DNA from: Vibrio halioticoli NBRC 102217 | GTDB lineage: Bacteria; Pseudomonadota; Gammaproteobacteria; Enterobacterales; Vibrionaceae | DNA: 64,000 nt | Reading direction: 5' to 3' | Assembly (NCBI RefSeq): GCF_000496695.1 | Contig: NZ_BAUJ01000018.1 | Span: 58,841-122,840 of the forward strand | Shown: positions 10,112 to 18,878 of the stretch, piece after piece | How the letters are laid out: each line of letters opens with the position of its first letter | Position numbering within the stretch: position 1 is the stretch's first letter | Translations under genes and position numbers: made by a program | The notes under the pieces: generated by a model | What the model was told of the DNA's origin: nothing | The model's database searches: none | The model's input: the letters and a program-made list of their open reading frames with translations, nothing else

Positions 10112-10711
10112 TTACTGCTCAGAAGCCAGTACAGCGCCACGCTGAGTTAATCCACACAACATCATAGGCACAGCATTAAAGATCTCTACAAACTGATCTA
10201 AGCCATTCATGCCTTCTTCTGACAAGGTCGCCAGTGAAGTCTCAGGATCGTAAAGCATACTAATAGAAAGCAATACACCGCCAAGCAATGCATTATCTTG
10301 GCTATTTTCAGGCATCAGCGTTTGCCAATCGTCCTGCGCCAACTGCCAGCCTTGTAGCAGACCTTCACAAAACTCTTTAGTCGCTTCAGTCACGATCTCT
10401 TGATCGTTCAAGCCACATTCAATAGGCCACTGCCAAGAGTCGTCAAACAGAGCAGGGCGGGTAGCATTCCAAGAACCCACTACCGCTTCTAAATACGCCT
10501 CTAACTGTTCACCATCGCTAAAAGGTGCCGTTTCTTCACCACCCCATAAATACGCCACCCACTGCGAGGGATCAAGCACATGAGGTGCAGCCGCAACAGC
10601 AGTAATAAACCCAAGAGTTTGATGATAAGGAAGAAGGCGGTCTTCCAGCTCAGGTTGAGCAATAATCTGTGCTAAATCCAAAATATTCGTCCAAATAAAG
10701 GTTTTCCTCAT
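10112..10711 (-). CDS. UPF0149 (YecA/YgfB-like) family protein
   Basis: Cytosolic acidic protein of 199 residues. The N-terminal half has the UPF0149-like pattern LGFITAVAAAPHVLDPSQWVAYLWGG, and the C-terminal half has a helical GGVLLSISMLYD segment. It carries no YecA-type SEC-C zinc motif at the C-terminus, since it ends in GLTQRGAVLASEQ. Its molecular role is not established from the sequence. An AAGG ribosome-binding sequence precedes the ATG. It stands alone and converges on nadA. Confidence 0.75.
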   Translation of the reverse strand: MRKTFIWTNILDLAQIIAQPELEDRLLPYHQTLGFITAVAAAPHVLDPSQWVAYLWGGEETAPFSDGEQLEAYLEAVVGSWNATRPALFDDSWQWPIECGLNDQEIVTEATKEFCEGLLQGWQLAQDDWQTLMPENSQDNALLGGVLLSISMLYDPETSLATLSEEGMNGLDQFVEIFNAVPMMLCGLTQRGAVLASEQ

Positions 10712-10830
10712 TGTATCAAGCCTTACCCAACAACTGGAATGCTAATTAGTAGCAAAAGCATCAATTTCCAACGAACTAGACAATAATTGTCCAAACAGAC
10801 CAAAACTAAGCAAAAACACCCCAAATCTAC

Positions 10831-10866
10831 TTGACCAACCGCCCACAAATCATTAAATTAGCGCCT
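10831..10866 (+). promoter_or_regulatory. Promoter of tRNA-Ser
   Basis: TTGACC (10831–10836), a 17-bp spacer and TAAATT (10854–10859) are followed by a GC-rich discriminator (AGCGCCTC). This pattern is typical of stringently controlled stable-RNA promoters, and it lies about 35 bp before the tRNA. Confidence 0.7.
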
Positions 10867-10898
10867 CGTTGACTGACACAGTCAACCCAATCAAATTC

Positions 10899-10986
10899 GG
10901 TGAGTTGTCCGAGTGGCTGAAGGAGCACGCCTGGAAAGCGTGTATACGGCAACGTATCGAGAGTTCGAATCTCTCACTCACCGCCA
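10899..10986 (+). tRNA. tRNA-Ser (anticodon GGA)
   Basis: An 88-nt tRNA with encoded CCA. The acceptor arms are GGTGAGT (10899–10905) and ACTCACC (10976–10982), then G and CCA. The anticodon stem CACGC/GCGTG encloses the loop CTGGAAA with anticodon GGA (10933–10935). A long variable arm of the serine class follows, then the T arm with GTTCGAATC. It reads UCC and UCU codons. A remnant of an integrase gene lies directly downstream, so its 3' end is a probable phage or island attachment site. Confidence 0.97.
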
Positions 10987-10992
10987 CATTAG

Positions 10993-11017
10993 AAACCCTT
11001 GCTTCGGCGAGGGTTTT
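10993..11017 (+). terminator. Terminator of tRNA-Ser
   Basis: The stem AAACCCTTGC (10993–11002) has a TTCG tetraloop and pairs with GCGAGGGTTT (11007–11016) with one G·U pair, followed by T. It lies 7 bp after the tRNA. Confidence 0.88.
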
Positions 11018-11069
11018 GTCGTTTTAGGTCTACCTGTTTTCTCTAACACGGACACAGGACACAGACACA

Positions 11070-11262
11070 ATGTATTTAACCAAATCTAACTATGGTATCT
11101 ATTACTTTAGATTTACTGTTAGAAGAAACGGTATACAGCATCAACCTAAGTTATCTTAAAGAACCAAGTGTAAGCGCAAAGCTAGATACCATTCCGTTAT
11201 CTTGACTAATGCTATATGAATGGCTTCAGTTACCAAAAATGCTTATCGGCTCTCAATTGTTT
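11070..11262 (+). pseudogene. Decayed tyrosine-recombinase integrase, N-terminal remnant
   Basis: An ATG at 11070 opens a frame reading MYLTKSNYGIYYFRFTVRR, which resembles the N-terminal arm-binding segment of tRNA-targeting phage or island integrases. The frame is cut by TAA at 11157. The same frame continues past the stop with RTKCKRKARYHSVILTNAI, again integrase-like (compare S-L-K-T-K-x-K-R-x-A), until TGA at 11217. No catalytic domain follows before the ATPase gene. This is therefore the eroded start of an integrase next to its tRNA target. The family call is by pattern only. Confidence 0.6.
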
Positions 11263-11517
11263 AGAACAAAAGGAAAAGATTAATCAGAGAGATCTATGTC
11301 ATTTATTTTCCTTTTCATTGTGCATACATCACTCATGGATTTGATTGTTTAAAATATGCATGAACGGTGCGCGTATGAGTTCAGTAAAAAGAGAAAGTCC
11401 CCCGCAAAAAGCTTGATAGTCTAGGTTTCAACCTTTATTAGTTTGATTCAACACAAAAGTAATCATTTAGTTTTCGTTATATGATAGTGGTGACATAAAA
11501 ATAATAGGGCTAGCTGA
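11263..11517. other. Intergenic region upstream of the orphan ATPase
   Basis: AT-rich DNA with no gene visible. A TATGAT at 11480–11485 could be a -10 element for the ATPase gene, but no good -35 is seen at the right distance. The sequence before the ATG at 11518 (ATAGGGCTAGCTGA) holds only a weak AGGG. Confidence 0.3.
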
Positions 11518-13485
11518 ATGAAATCTCTGAGTGAAATACTTGTGACTATGCCGAGGCGAGCGGAGCGCAAGCCAGATGATTACTTAGTTAAATCATTTGT
11601 TCATGTTGGTTCAGTCTTTTCACTATTTTCTTGTGCTGAAAACCAAATTATTTACGGACGGCGAGGCACAGGGAAGACTCACCTTCTTAGATATTTGAAG
11701 AATGATACTCAAGAGCAAGGCATTATTACTGTCAGTTTAGACATGAGAACCATGGGCTCTACGGGAGGAATGTATTCTGATACGAATTTGAGCCTCAGTG
11801 AAAGGGCTTCAAGACTGCTATCAGATACCCTTTGTGAGGTTAGGGAACAGATTCTAGAAGAAAGTTACAATAACGATGAATGTGACTTTTCTGTCCTAGT
11901 TCCGCTCTTGGACAGCTTTGTTGAAGAAGCAACGAATATGACTGTGCAAGGTCAGTTTGAAGTCGAGACTAGTTCAAGTAATTCAGTTTCTCAAGAATCC
12001 ACTAGCGGTCTAAATGCTACATTATCAACAACGCCACAACTGGGAGGCTCATACACTGACCGAACAAAAGAAAGCTGCTTAGGGTCATCCACAACAAGAG
12101 AAAGTGGTAAAAGAACCTTGCGAATTCACTTCGGTGCTCTTTCGAGGATATTGACTCGTATTGTTAAGCATTTACCAGGGCAGAGTCTCTATTTATTGAT
12201 AGATGAGTGGAGTGAGATTCCACTAGACCTTCAGCCATACTTAGCGGATATGCTTAGGCGGATAGTTTTTTCTATCCCGTCTGTTACGGTAAAAATTGCG
12301 GCAATCACGCATCGTTCTAACTTTCGCACATGTTATGACAGCGGTGAATTTATTGGCTTGGAAGTTGCCTCAGATGCATCAACCTCTATTAACTTAGACC
12401 AGTTTATGGTCTTTGATAGTGACAGTGAGAAGTCAGTACAATTTTTTAAAAACCTGATTTATAAGCATGTACAGGCATCAGATAAATGTGGTGTTGTTCC
12501 TGACAATGTGGAGGCTTTTATCTCTCAGGTTTTTACGAATAAGCCCGCTCTAGAAGAGTTTACTAGAGCCAGTGAAGGTGTTCCAAGAGATGCTATTCAT
12601 ATCATATCCCAAGCCTCACTGTATGCAGACGGAAGAAAAATCGGAGTCACGGGTATTCGTAACGCAGCTAGACACTGGTACACGACTTCAAAAAGCAAAG
12701 ACATCAATTCTCGAACAGAAGCAGTTAAATTACTTGAGTGGATTGTCAGCGCCGTCATAGCTGATAAGAAAACTAGAGCGTTTTTAGTCCAAAGCGACAC
12801 AAATGACTCGTTAATCGATTTCTTGTTTGACGCAAGGGTGATTCATTTGATTAAACAAGGTGTATCTGTGAGTACGGTACAAAGTCAGAAGTTTAACCTG
12901 TATTCGTTAGACTATGGCTGTTACGCACATTTAATAAATACTAAAGATGAGCCTAAAGGGCTTCTATGTGATGATTCTAGTTACATAACCGTCCCTCGAA
13001 TCGACAATATGTATAACCGGAACTCTATCCTTGATTTGGAAAGATACTATCAGGCGGGATTATTACCTTTTTTCGAAAATACTTCGGAAATTAGTCTTCC
13101 CAAGCAATTCTACTCTAAACCAATTAGAGCATTGGATTTTGATGATACGATTCTTAAGGAACTTCCTAAGTTCTTGGAAGCTAGAAAAGTCAAAGGAACA
13201 CTCTATCTCCCGTTGGTGTTTGCAGGGCTTGTAGTTCGCACTAAGCAGGGATATAACTCAAGTAGCGGTAGTGAGATAACAAAGGCAATTAACACGTATA
13301 TCGTCACCGACCCTAAGAACATAAAAGCTCCTAATAACATATCTCGTGCTTTGAGGCAGGAACCGCTAGTTAGTGAAGGTTGGTTAGACATAGCACATAA
13401 AGGAGTTATTCCATTATTTAGTTTGTCTGATGATTGGGAGGGGTACTGGACTGAGTACTTTAAGTGTCAGCCACCTAGGCTCTAA
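11518..13485 (+). CDS. Orphan AAA-type P-loop ATPase, function unknown
   Basis: A 655-residue, probably cytosolic protein. It has a Walker A motif GRRGTGKT (residues 47–54), a Ser/Thr-rich low-complexity stretch at about 145–195, and a Walker B motif LLIDE (Asp229, Glu230). This is followed by a helical region with ITHRSNFR, a possible sensor. The layout recalls ORC/CDC6-like AAA ATPases found in bacterial accessory regions. The C-terminal half (about 400–655) shows no motif I recognise. It has no partner gene of known type beside it. Its place behind tRNA-Ser and an integrase remnant suggests island cargo, and a defence or DNA-maintenance role is possible but unproven. Confidence 0.7.
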   Translation: MKSLSEILVTMPRRAERKPDDYLVKSFVHVGSVFSLFSCAENQIIYGRRGTGKTHLLRYLKNDTQEQGIITVSLDMRTMGSTGGMYSDTNLSLSERASRLLSDTLCEVREQILEESYNNDECDFSVLVPLLDSFVEEATNMTVQGQFEVETSSSNSVSQESTSGLNATLSTTPQLGGSYTDRTKESCLGSSTTRESGKRTLRIHFGALSRILTRIVKHLPGQSLYLLIDEWSEIPLDLQPYLADMLRRIVFSIPSVTVKIAAITHRSNFRTCYDSGEFIGLEVASDASTSINLDQFMVFDSDSEKSVQFFKNLIYKHVQASDKCGVVPDNVEAFISQVFTNKPALEEFTRASEGVPRDAIHIISQASLYADGRKIGVTGIRNAARHWYTTSKSKDINSRTEAVKLLEWIVSAVIADKKTRAFLVQSDTNDSLIDFLFDARVIHLIKQGVSVSTVQSQKFNLYSLDYGCYAHLINTKDEPKGLLCDDSSYITVPRIDNMYNRNSILDLERYYQAGLLPFFENTSEISLPKQFYSKPIRALDFDDTILKELPKFLEARKVKGTLYLPLVFAGLVVRTKQGYNSSSGSEITKAINTYIVTDPKNIKAPNNISRALRQEPLVSEGWLDIAHKGVIPLFSLSDDWEGYWTEYFKCQPPRL

Positions 13486-13490
13486 ATTGT

Positions 13491-13560
13491 ATTAGTTCAG
13501 ACCTGATCTGACAGTTACCCACTTTTTACTTGGTGCCTGTCAGATTATATCTGAATTAGT
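13491..13560. repeat. Imperfect inverted repeat after the ATPase gene
   Basis: The left arm ATTAGTTCAGACCTGATCTG (from 13491, extending to 13514) and the right arm from 13537 to 13560 (CTGTCAGATTATATCTGAAT onward) are imperfect reverse complements, with perfect 9-bp inner ends TCTGACAG/CTGTCAG and outer ends TTCAGA/TCTGAA. It begins 5 bp after the ATPase stop. It could serve as a terminator-like hairpin, but lacks a clear T-run. It could also be the end of a palindromic mobile repeat. Confidence 0.6.
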
Positions 13561-13638
13561 ACATCTAAATAACACAAAAGAAAAGCCCCATGAACGGACT
13601 CTCTTCTTGATAGAATATCAAGTCATCCGCTGAGTTGG

Positions 13639-14022
13639 CTAAGCTGTTCCTCTTAGATCTTTAATTAATAATGCAGTTTCTTTTAATTCTTGTTTCGATT
13701 GACATTGACTTATTAGATTGGTCACAAATGCATTAAATTCTGCATCATTCATATTTCTAACCAACTCTTTAGTTTGAAGGTACTCTTGATACTCCGGTGT
13801 AACTTTTGTCGGATTTAGTTGTTGTTCCATAAACTCTTTGAACTCTTTATCACTCATGGTCTTCTCATTATCAGGCTTGCCTTTGTTATGACGATACTTG
13901 CCTAAATCATGTTTTCGCTTAAAGTTATTCTCAGCTCTGTTTAGGGCTCTATTGCTTGCTCTAAATGCTGTGCCCATAAGACCAGCAATGATGAATATAA
14001 ATATGAATGTAAGAAATTTCAT
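13639..14022 (-). CDS. Small membrane-anchored protein, function unknown
   Basis: 127 residues. An N-terminal hydrophobic helix (MKFLTFIFIFIIAGLMGTAF) is followed by a very basic stretch (about 21–50) and a charged helical tail with a motif MSDKEFKEFMEQQL and a later similar MNDAEFNAFVTNLI. These two segments look like a weak internal repeat. I do not recognise the family. The AGGAAGAG sequence before the ATG supports the start. It faces the ATPase gene tail to tail, so it is not in the same operon. Confidence 0.6.
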   Translation of the reverse strand: MKFLTFIFIFIIAGLMGTAFRASNRALNRAENNFKRKHDLGKYRHNKGKPDNEKTMSDKEFKEFMEQQLNPTKVTPEYQEYLQTKELVRNMNDAEFNAFVTNLISQCQSKQELKETALLIKDLRGTA

Positions 14023-14173
14023 AGTTGTTACTCTTCCTCTGGTTTAGAGGTAAAACTTATCAAATATGGAGAGAATAACCATGAACAGGTTTGTCAGTAG
14101 GGTTCATGTTTTGTATTGAGTTGGTTAATTCTTTGAAAACTATCTCTGTACTGAGAAGAGTTTGTCCCCAAAC

Positions 14174-14201
14174 AAAAAAGCGACGCCCTAGGGCGTCGCT
14201 T
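14174..14201 (-). terminator. Terminator of the 1366-residue metalloprotease gene
   Basis: A perfect 11-bp stem, AAGCGACGCCC, TA, GGGCGTCGCTT (14178–14201), is followed on the minus strand by a T-run (the A-run at 14174–14179). It lies 30 bp beyond the stop. Confidence 0.9.
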
Positions 14202-14230
14202 CCATTCTAGTCTATCTTAGAATCAACAAA

Positions 14231-17200
14231 TTATATGTTGGTTAGAACAGACGTATCATCTAATTGAGCATCGCTATCAGTGCGAGGCATAGTCTCTAAG
14301 ATGGTTTGCAAACGAGCCAACTTAGCGTCAAGGACAGCTTGTTCTGCTGCAACTTTATTCTGCGCTCTTGCCATAAATGTTTGAATATATCCATTTAACA
14401 ATACCAAACCTAAACGGTTGTTCTCTTTAAGAACGAACTTACTATTTGAGTTAGGAAGACGAACAATTAAGCTTTGAGCTGTTGCTGTATGGTGTAATAA
14501 CTTCGAAAAGTCATCAGCCGCACTAGCAAAGGTTGTTGTATCGTTAAAATCAAACGTGACAGGTGTTTCATAAGAATAAATGGCATCTTCTGTGTAAACA
14601 CTTGCAAACTCACGGTAACCTTTACTTGCTGCCTGCAGACCAACATCTGTGTTTTTGGTGGTTGAACCAAGCACAAACTGGTTAAGCATAGCGCGCAAAA
14701 TACTAATATTTCCTGAAATAGGAAGGTTGAAGTATTGCGCTGCATCGTAAGCGAACGTTGGCATAGTTTCTATGTTCGTTGTTGCCCAGTCAGCCGATAC
14801 GTTGTAATTGATATTTTGTGCCGCGTAGCCAGTCACTACCGCTGTAATTGCGTCATTATCAATTACACCATTGGTTGCAGCTGAACCGCTATTATAAATA
14901 TCACCGCTAAGTACTTGGTAACATTGCGCTTCGTTAGGATCATTAGAGTTACCAAATGTATTACCTAATGCTTGACGACAAATACCCATTTTTAAGATTT
15001 CGCCGGCAAAGTTACTATCTGCTAATGCAGCTGTTGTACTTGACGTTTTTAAGCGTGGGTGGAAACGACCCAGTAGTGTTCTCACCGCTAGCAGTTTGTC
15101 TGGCCATACGCCCAATACATCACGATCGTTAATGTATGGATGGTTAGGATCAGCAACGTCTGCAGTTAAACTATTTAATGAGTGTCCAGTAAATTCTACA
15201 CCTTTAGGCGTAATATCAATACTTTGTCCATCAAGTGTATAGTGCTTGCTAGGTCCTTTAGGTAGTAAACGGTTGTTTGGACCTAATTGATCTAGCGCAC
15301 TTTGCACCATTTTGTTTAATAGCTCTTGATGAGTATCGCCATCAACAATCACTTCACCTGGTTCAAGGTCTAATGGACCGTGTGCTTTAACATACTCTGA
15401 CTTAACGAGATCAAATGGAAGATTCAAAAGACCTGGAGTCGGAACAGTAGCACCTGTTGAATCAGTAGTCTCACTTTCATAGTAGGCTGAAATGTTACGA
15501 TTCACTTGCGATAGGGCAGTAGTCAATAAGAATTGACGTGCGTTATCGGTACCTGCAACTAGGTCACATACTAACGATGCGATATGTTCATCGTTGTAGG
15601 TGGCCATCAGCATAGATAGGTTGCTTGGATCGTATTTACCAGTATCAGGATCTTGAGTACGACACTGCGTAATAATACTGTGAATAATATTTTGGTGATC
15701 AAGACTCATAGAATCTTCACCAGAGCCTAATAGATCGTGTGAATCTTCAATAAACGCGTGTAGCGAGTTGAAGGTGTTCATTCGACCTAGTATGTAAGAC
15801 GTTAGGTAAGCCATACCATAGTCTTCTTGACCATTACGGGTGTTGTTTCTGGTGTAGCTGGCTTCGTAATCGTCAATTTTGTTGTGCACGATTTGTGCGC
15901 TGGTGAAGCCTGCGTCAAAGCGGTTACAAGTGTTGCCTAAGAAAACATTCTCATCTGTACAGAATTGGAAGCTCTTAAGCACTTTCTTCAGTTTAGCGTC
16001 AGTAACACCACGTGAGTAATGACCGTAGCCTTCACCACGACCGTCAAGATCGGCAATTTCAGCACGACGTTTTTGATCGCGCGGTTTTAGCGAGATGTAG
16101 TTACCTTCAATTGGTGTGTCTTCTAGTCCTGCGTTTTTTGCACCTTTATATGCGGTTAGTGCAGCACTTGAAAGTTCAACTTTACGCGCATAACCAAAGC
16201 GTAGTGCCGCCATATCATAAGGGCCGTAACCAGTAGAGTAAGCGTCTAGGCTGTATTCCATACGGCTACTAGAGTTTGAATGCGGTTCAATGTTTGGATA
16301 ACCCACAGAGGCTAGCTTTTGCTTCAATTTAGCCATTTGCGCGTCATTGAAGTTGTAGTTTTCTGCATCCACACTACCTAAGAAGTTGTGACGTAGGCCT
16401 AAGCTGTGTCCCATTTCATGAGTTAGTGTACTTGCAAAAATTGCCGCTGATAGTTTCACTTTCAGATCTTGTTGCTGAGCAACAGTCAAATCTTTGAAGT
16501 TTTTCAACTTAGTATGGGTAGCATCGGTGTAGTAGCCATCGCTGTTCCAGTCGATGCGATACTTGTTTGCCGCCTCACCAGGTAATTCACGTACGCCTTG
16601 TGGCAGCGTGCGATAATCGCCGTTACCAAATGCAGTATGCTCTAGCGCTTGAACACTTAACATGTTGTTACGACCAAGAGTGTACATGTCTTCTTGTTTG
16701 GCTTGTGCTTGACGTTCTAGGGATACTGTTTCGCCCATTTCACGGTCAGCAATGATATCGCTTTGTGTTTTGTGGCGAGCTAATTCCATCACTTGACTGT
16801 TAGACAGCGCATCAAAACCGCCAGCAAGTACGTTAGCCAAATGGTTTAACTTCTCACCGAATAAGTAGCTACCATTCGAACCAGGCAGTACAGGGGTGAT
16901 AACATAGCGAGCTTGGTTAGCGGTTAAGCCTGATTTGGTCGCTTTGTATTTAATTGGATTTGCAACGAGCTCATCAAATTGTTTTTGTGACATTTTGCCG
17001 TGGTTGTATGCACGACGCAGACGTTGCCAATAAGGTGGAACCACATTGATTGCGTTACCGCTATATTGGTTTACTACACCCGAAACAATTTCACCGGTCA
17101 GTGGGTTAACTGCTGTTGGCGCGTAACCTAATAGACCATTCGCTAATGGTTCATCAGCAAGTTCAATGATTGCGTAGCGTAAATCACCAGATTGACGATT

Positions 17201-18331
17201 GCCTGCTGGAGCCAATTCAATTTGAGGAACGCCAGTATTAAACACTTCGTTTTCTGCGTTGATTAAGGCAATGCCTTGAGTCGCTGCCGCTAGGTACGGT
17301 GCGTTCTTCGCTTCATAGAAGTTGTTTGATAAGTAGTAATGCAGTTTTGCCTTTTCAGGGTTCCAACGATTTAAGTATTGACGGAACTGACCATTTTGGT
17401 CGTCTTCGTTAAAGGTATCGTTGTGATCAATGCGCGTTTTAAAGAAGCCAAATGTAGAGGATTCTTGCTCTGCGTAAGGAACTGGTTTGTAGTTTTCTGA
17501 AACTAGAGTGCGCGAATGAGCGTCGCCATCTTTACGAGGAGAATCTAGTGCCACAATCGAAACAAAGCTAGTTACTGTGAGAGAGTAGTTGTCTAGGCTG
17601 TCTTGTGGCGAGAAACCTGCACAGGCAGCAGATGTGCTTGCCGTATAATCTTGCGCGATTTCTAAGTTGATAACGCCATTTTTTAGATCGATTTCATGAC
17701 CGTTCCAAGTGACCTTTTTGCCGTCTGCAGTTTCTTCGGTGCGGTGAACAATACGTGGATCGCCAACTTCAGTCAGACAGCGGCTAATATCCATGTCGTT
17801 GAAACCAAGGTCTTTAACGGTAATGTTAGCTAAATCAGGAACGAAGTACTTTTTCTGATCCCATTTCACATCGGCATCAGTATTTTCTTCTTCTTGGTTA
17901 GTACACTTATCATAACTGTCAGTCGCACATTTATAATCAATGTAGCTACCGTTGATAGTCACTAATGGACGAAGATCTTCAGGATTATTATATGGAGAAT
18001 ATTCTTGGCCATCACCGATAGCACCTTTGTCTTCTTGTAACACTTCAATCCCGTTTTCAGAACGTTGTAAAGTGACAAGTTTGGTATCGTTGTACCACGT
18101 GTTACTGCCTAAAGAAGCAAAGTAACGCGGTGCTTTACGAATAGTGCGTAGGTAAAGGTAACGACGAGCATGTGTTAAGCCATCAGCAGCTGTGACGGTT
18201 TGCTCGATGTCAGCGCTTGAAATCATGTCAGGGTCTTTGGCGACCGTGTCATAAGACTCATTACCTGGGCCACAACCAAAAAGGCTGGCGGAAACAAGTA
18301 TTAAGCTGCAATGCAGCAGACTTTTTCTCAT
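14231..18331 (-). CDS. Large lipoprotein zinc-dependent metalloprotease (copy 1)
   Basis: A 1366-residue exported lipoprotein. The signal peptide ends in a lipobox LFGC with Cys20 as the lipidation site. Gly at the next position suggests the outer membrane. The metzincin zinc motif HExxHxxGxxH is at 638–648 (HEMGHSLGLRH), followed by NFLGS and a met-turn-like SRMEYS segment with GYGPYDMAALRFGY. It is a paralog of the 1296-residue gene nearby: their zinc motifs are at almost the same residue number, and both share an N-terminal region with DSYDKCTN and KYFVPD or HYFVPD. Substrate is unknown; protein degradation at the cell surface is inferred. An AGGA lies 8 bp before the ATG. It is followed by its own terminator. 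Confidence 0.85.
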   Translation of the reverse strand: MRKSLLHCSLILVSASLFGCGPGNESYDTVAKDPDMISSADIEQTVTAADGLTHARRYLYLRTIRKAPRYFASLGSNTWYNDTKLVTLQRSENGIEVLQEDKGAIGDGQEYSPYNNPEDLRPLVTINGSYIDYKCATDSYDKCTNQEEENTDADVKWDQKKYFVPDLANITVKDLGFNDMDISRCLTEVGDPRIVHRTEETADGKKVTWNGHEIDLKNGVINLEIAQDYTASTSAACAGFSPQDSLDNYSLTVTSFVSIVALDSPRKDGDAHSRTLVSENYKPVPYAEQESSTFGFFKTRIDHNDTFNEDDQNGQFRQYLNRWNPEKAKLHYYLSNNFYEAKNAPYLAAATQGIALINAENEVFNTGVPQIELAPAGNRQSGDLRYAIIELADEPLANGLLGYAPTAVNPLTGEIVSGVVNQYSGNAINVVPPYWQRLRRAYNHGKMSQKQFDELVANPIKYKATKSGLTANQARYVITPVLPGSNGSYLFGEKLNHLANVLAGGFDALSNSQVMELARHKTQSDIIADREMGETVSLERQAQAKQEDMYTLGRNNMLSVQALEHTAFGNGDYRTLPQGVRELPGEAANKYRIDWNSDGYYTDATHTKLKNFKDLTVAQQQDLKVKLSAAIFASTLTHEMGHSLGLRHNFLGSVDAENYNFNDAQMAKLKQKLASVGYPNIEPHSNSSSRMEYSLDAYSTGYGPYDMAALRFGYARKVELSSAALTAYKGAKNAGLEDTPIEGNYISLKPRDQKRRAEIADLDGRGEGYGHYSRGVTDAKLKKVLKSFQFCTDENVFLGNTCNRFDAGFTSAQIVHNKIDDYEASYTRNNTRNGQEDYGMAYLTSYILGRMNTFNSLHAFIEDSHDLLGSGEDSMSLDHQNIIHSIITQCRTQDPDTGKYDPSNLSMLMATYNDEHIASLVCDLVAGTDNARQFLLTTALSQVNRNISAYYESETTDSTGATVPTPGLLNLPFDLVKSEYVKAHGPLDLEPGEVIVDGDTHQELLNKMVQSALDQLGPNNRLLPKGPSKHYTLDGQSIDITPKGVEFTGHSLNSLTADVADPNHPYINDRDVLGVWPDKLLAVRTLLGRFHPRLKTSSTTAALADSNFAGEILKMGICRQALGNTFGNSNDPNEAQCYQVLSGDIYNSGSAATNGVIDNDAITAVVTGYAAQNINYNVSADWATTNIETMPTFAYDAAQYFNLPISGNISILRAMLNQFVLGSTTKNTDVGLQAASKGYREFASVYTEDAIYSYETPVTFDFNDTTTFASAADDFSKLLHHTATAQSLIVRLPNSNSKFVLKENNRLGLVLLNGYIQTFMARAQNKVAAEQAVLDAKLARLQTILETMPRTDSDAQLDDTSVLTNI

Positions 18332-18377
18332 ATTTTGTTCCTATTTAAACTTGCCATAAGTGTTAATCCACTTGGAT

Positions 18378-18391
18378 GTATATCCCTATAC
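18378..18391. promoter_or_regulatory. Palindrome upstream of metalloprotease copy 1
   Basis: GTATA, TCCC, TATAC forms a perfect inverted repeat, flanked by CTTG and CAAG at near-symmetric distance. It is about 50 bp before the start codon, where a promoter or operator would sit. No binding protein is known to me. Confidence 0.3.
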
Positions 18392-18848
18392 AAGAGCTTA
18401 CTGAACGCAGTTACTAGGTGCGAAACGGCTTCGCCTTGAGACAGCATTACTTGCATGTGGTTACACTCAACGTTACGTAATTCTTATCTGACTTTTAAAG
18501 ACGAAAATACGGCTCAAAAGTTGCGATATTAAGTGAGCTAAAAGGAGGTGTTTCCTTATTGAGCTCTACTTATGGTCACGACTTTATAAAAATTGTTGGA
18601 TAGCACTTAAATCGAGCTAAGCGTTAAAGCAAAAAAATCGTGACACGCTATGTTAGCGCATTACATGTGTTGCATTTCAAATCGGTAAATAAGATTACGA
18701 AATTCACTGGAACTCAAAGTAAGGTTTTGTTATGCGCTGACAAACCCATAAACAAGGTTTTGTTAAGGGTGAAATGGCTAAATCTGAAATATGAGTAGGG
18801 GGGAGATTGAAGGTATTAAAGAGGAGAAATCTACATTAAATAAAGCAA

Positions 18849-18871
18849 AGCGGCACCTAAAAGGCGCCGCT
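18849..18871 (-). terminator. Terminator of the M42 aminopeptidase gene
   Basis: On the minus strand AGCGGCGCC and GGTGCCGCT pair around a short T-rich loop (one G·U pair), followed by a T-rich tract. It lies 8 bp after the stop at 18879. Confidence 0.8.
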
Positions 18872-18878
18872 GGTGTGA

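Larger units (their letters stand above)
18332..18878. other. Upstream region of metalloprotease copy 1
   Basis: About 550 bp without an open frame of note. It holds the terminator of the M42 gene (18849–18871), a palindrome GTATATCCCTATAC (18378–18391) about 50 bp before the protease start, and a 12-bp direct repeat AAGGTTTTGTTA at 18721–18732 and 18754–18765, 33 bp apart (about three helical turns). The last two are candidate regulator sites. No regulator is identified. Confidence 0.45.

Noticed and set aside
14467..14745. Minus-strand frame inside the 1366-residue protease gene
   Set aside because: It is an alternative frame of a well-supported gene with a signal peptide and zinc motif in the main frame.
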